Assembly (NCBI GenBank): GCA_945867285.1
Contig: CAMBHX010000096.1
Location: 1 to 6,168, forward strand
DNA length: 6,168 bases
From: Sulfuricurvum sp. IAE1
GTDB lineage: Bacteria; Campylobacterota; Campylobacteria; Campylobacterales; Sulfurimonadaceae
Direction: 5' to 3'
Under the pieces are notes generated by a model. The model did not search any database. It had not been told where the DNA came from and saw only the letters and a list, made by a program, of their open reading frames with translations. A program made the position numbers and the translations under genes. Shown piece by piece: positions 5,936 to 6,168 of the stretch (positions are counted from its first letter, which is position 1; each line of letters starts with the position of its first letter).

Positions 5936-6168
5936 ATGGGTATAAACAATTCTATCGAACTTGCGATAAGCAGTGTATTAAAGAATCCGATTTTCAGTGT
6001 ACTTCGAGAGATACATTTTCCCACTTTTATACTCTTCGATACGGCTTTTTACCTCATCGGAATACCACGCTCTAGTGGGTTCAATGCTTACGGTTTCTTT
6101 TGGAAAAGAGTTAAGAAACGCCATCACTTTATCGGCAATACTGTCATTTATAGTGATTGTCATTCTAT
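5936..6168 (+). CDS. Possible gene start or 5' remnant, runs off the edge
   Basis: This reading frame opens at an ATG with a good ribosome binding site (AAGG, 7 nt away) and a TATAAT box upstream, and stays open to the end of the window (77 codons). The first 26 residues or so (MGINNSIELAISSVLKNP, then IFSVLREI) read like a genuine amphipathic N-terminus. From about 6008 on, the frame is the exact antisense of the antitoxin-like gene, and its residues (HHFIGNTVIYSDCHS) look like shadow coding. Either a real gene begins here and the antitoxin call is wrong, or only a 5' fragment survives, cut near 6008. I favour the fragment. I do not recognise the family. Confidence 0.3.
   Translation, partial: MGINNSIELAISSVLKNPIFSVLREIHFPTFILFDTAFYLIGIPRSSGFNAYGFFWKRVKKRHHFIGNTVIYSDCHS
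5978..6163 (-). CDS. Antitoxin-like protein, probably 3'-truncated
   Basis: This 61-aa protein begins MTITINDSIADKVMAFLNSF, followed by KETVSIEP and DEVKSRIEEYKSGKM. A short beta strand, a helix, and then a helix ending in 'EYKSGK' is typical of small type II antitoxins encoded beside RelE/ParE-type toxins. In such proteins a further toxin-binding tail of roughly 10-25 residues usually follows. Here it is replaced by YLSKYTENRIL, which shows no such pattern, and the stop falls in sequence that looks like the start of an opposite-strand gene. No toxin frame follows on the minus strand before the GGDEF-like gene. The upstream region (ribosome binding site, promoter) is outside the window apart from 5 bases. 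It is likely an orphan, probably non-functional antitoxin remnant; a short DNA-binding or other small protein is the alternative. Confidence 0.5.
   Translation of the reverse strand: MTITINDSIADKVMAFLNSFPKETVSIEPTRAWYSDEVKSRIEEYKSGKMYLSKYTENRIL

Overview
The window looks like chromosomal DNA of a Campylobacterota bacterium, of the Sulfuricurvum/Sulfurimonas kind. This is inferred from protein style, tightly packed short operons, and clear TATAAT -10 boxes with no recognisable -35. No marker gene proves it. No rRNA, tRNA, CRISPR array or insertion sequence is visible.

Layout. (1) 26-2268, minus strand: a two-gene unit. The upstream gene encodes a 415-aa protein with a probable N-terminal BRCT-like fold and a C-terminal array of variant leucine-rich (LRV-like) repeats. 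It overlaps a MoxR-type AAA+ ATPase gene by a TGATG junction. (2) 2269-2341: a 73-bp divergent promoter region; the minus-strand -10 lies so close to its ATG that the transcript may be leaderless. (3) 2342-3316, plus strand: a small Sel1-repeat protein followed by a TonB-family energy transducer, with no exbB/exbD in view. (4) 3343-4440, minus strand: a 116-aa protein with a very acidic tail, then, 3 bp downstream, a DEDDh 3'-5' exonuclease with an ExoX-like C-terminal module. (5) 4553-5755, minus strand: an AT-rich gene for a 400-aa protein ending in a degenerate GGDEF domain (YTDED in place of GGDEF), probably not a working diguanylate cyclase. (6) 5756-6168: a promoter-rich spacer, the start of a plus-strand reading frame with its own -10 and ribosome binding site, and on the opposite strand a short antitoxin-like gene with an abnormal C-terminus and no toxin partner. 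This edge looks like a rearrangement scar.

How they fit together: the AAA+/BRCT-LRV pair is probably one functional module (an ATPase plus a protein-interaction scaffold). The Sel1/TonB pair points to the envelope, the exonuclease pair to DNA metabolism, and the degenerate GGDEF protein to c-di-GMP sensing or a purely structural role. I see no single pathway joining all of them. The least ordinary parts are the BRCT-LRV/MoxR unit, the YTDED protein and the right-hand junction.
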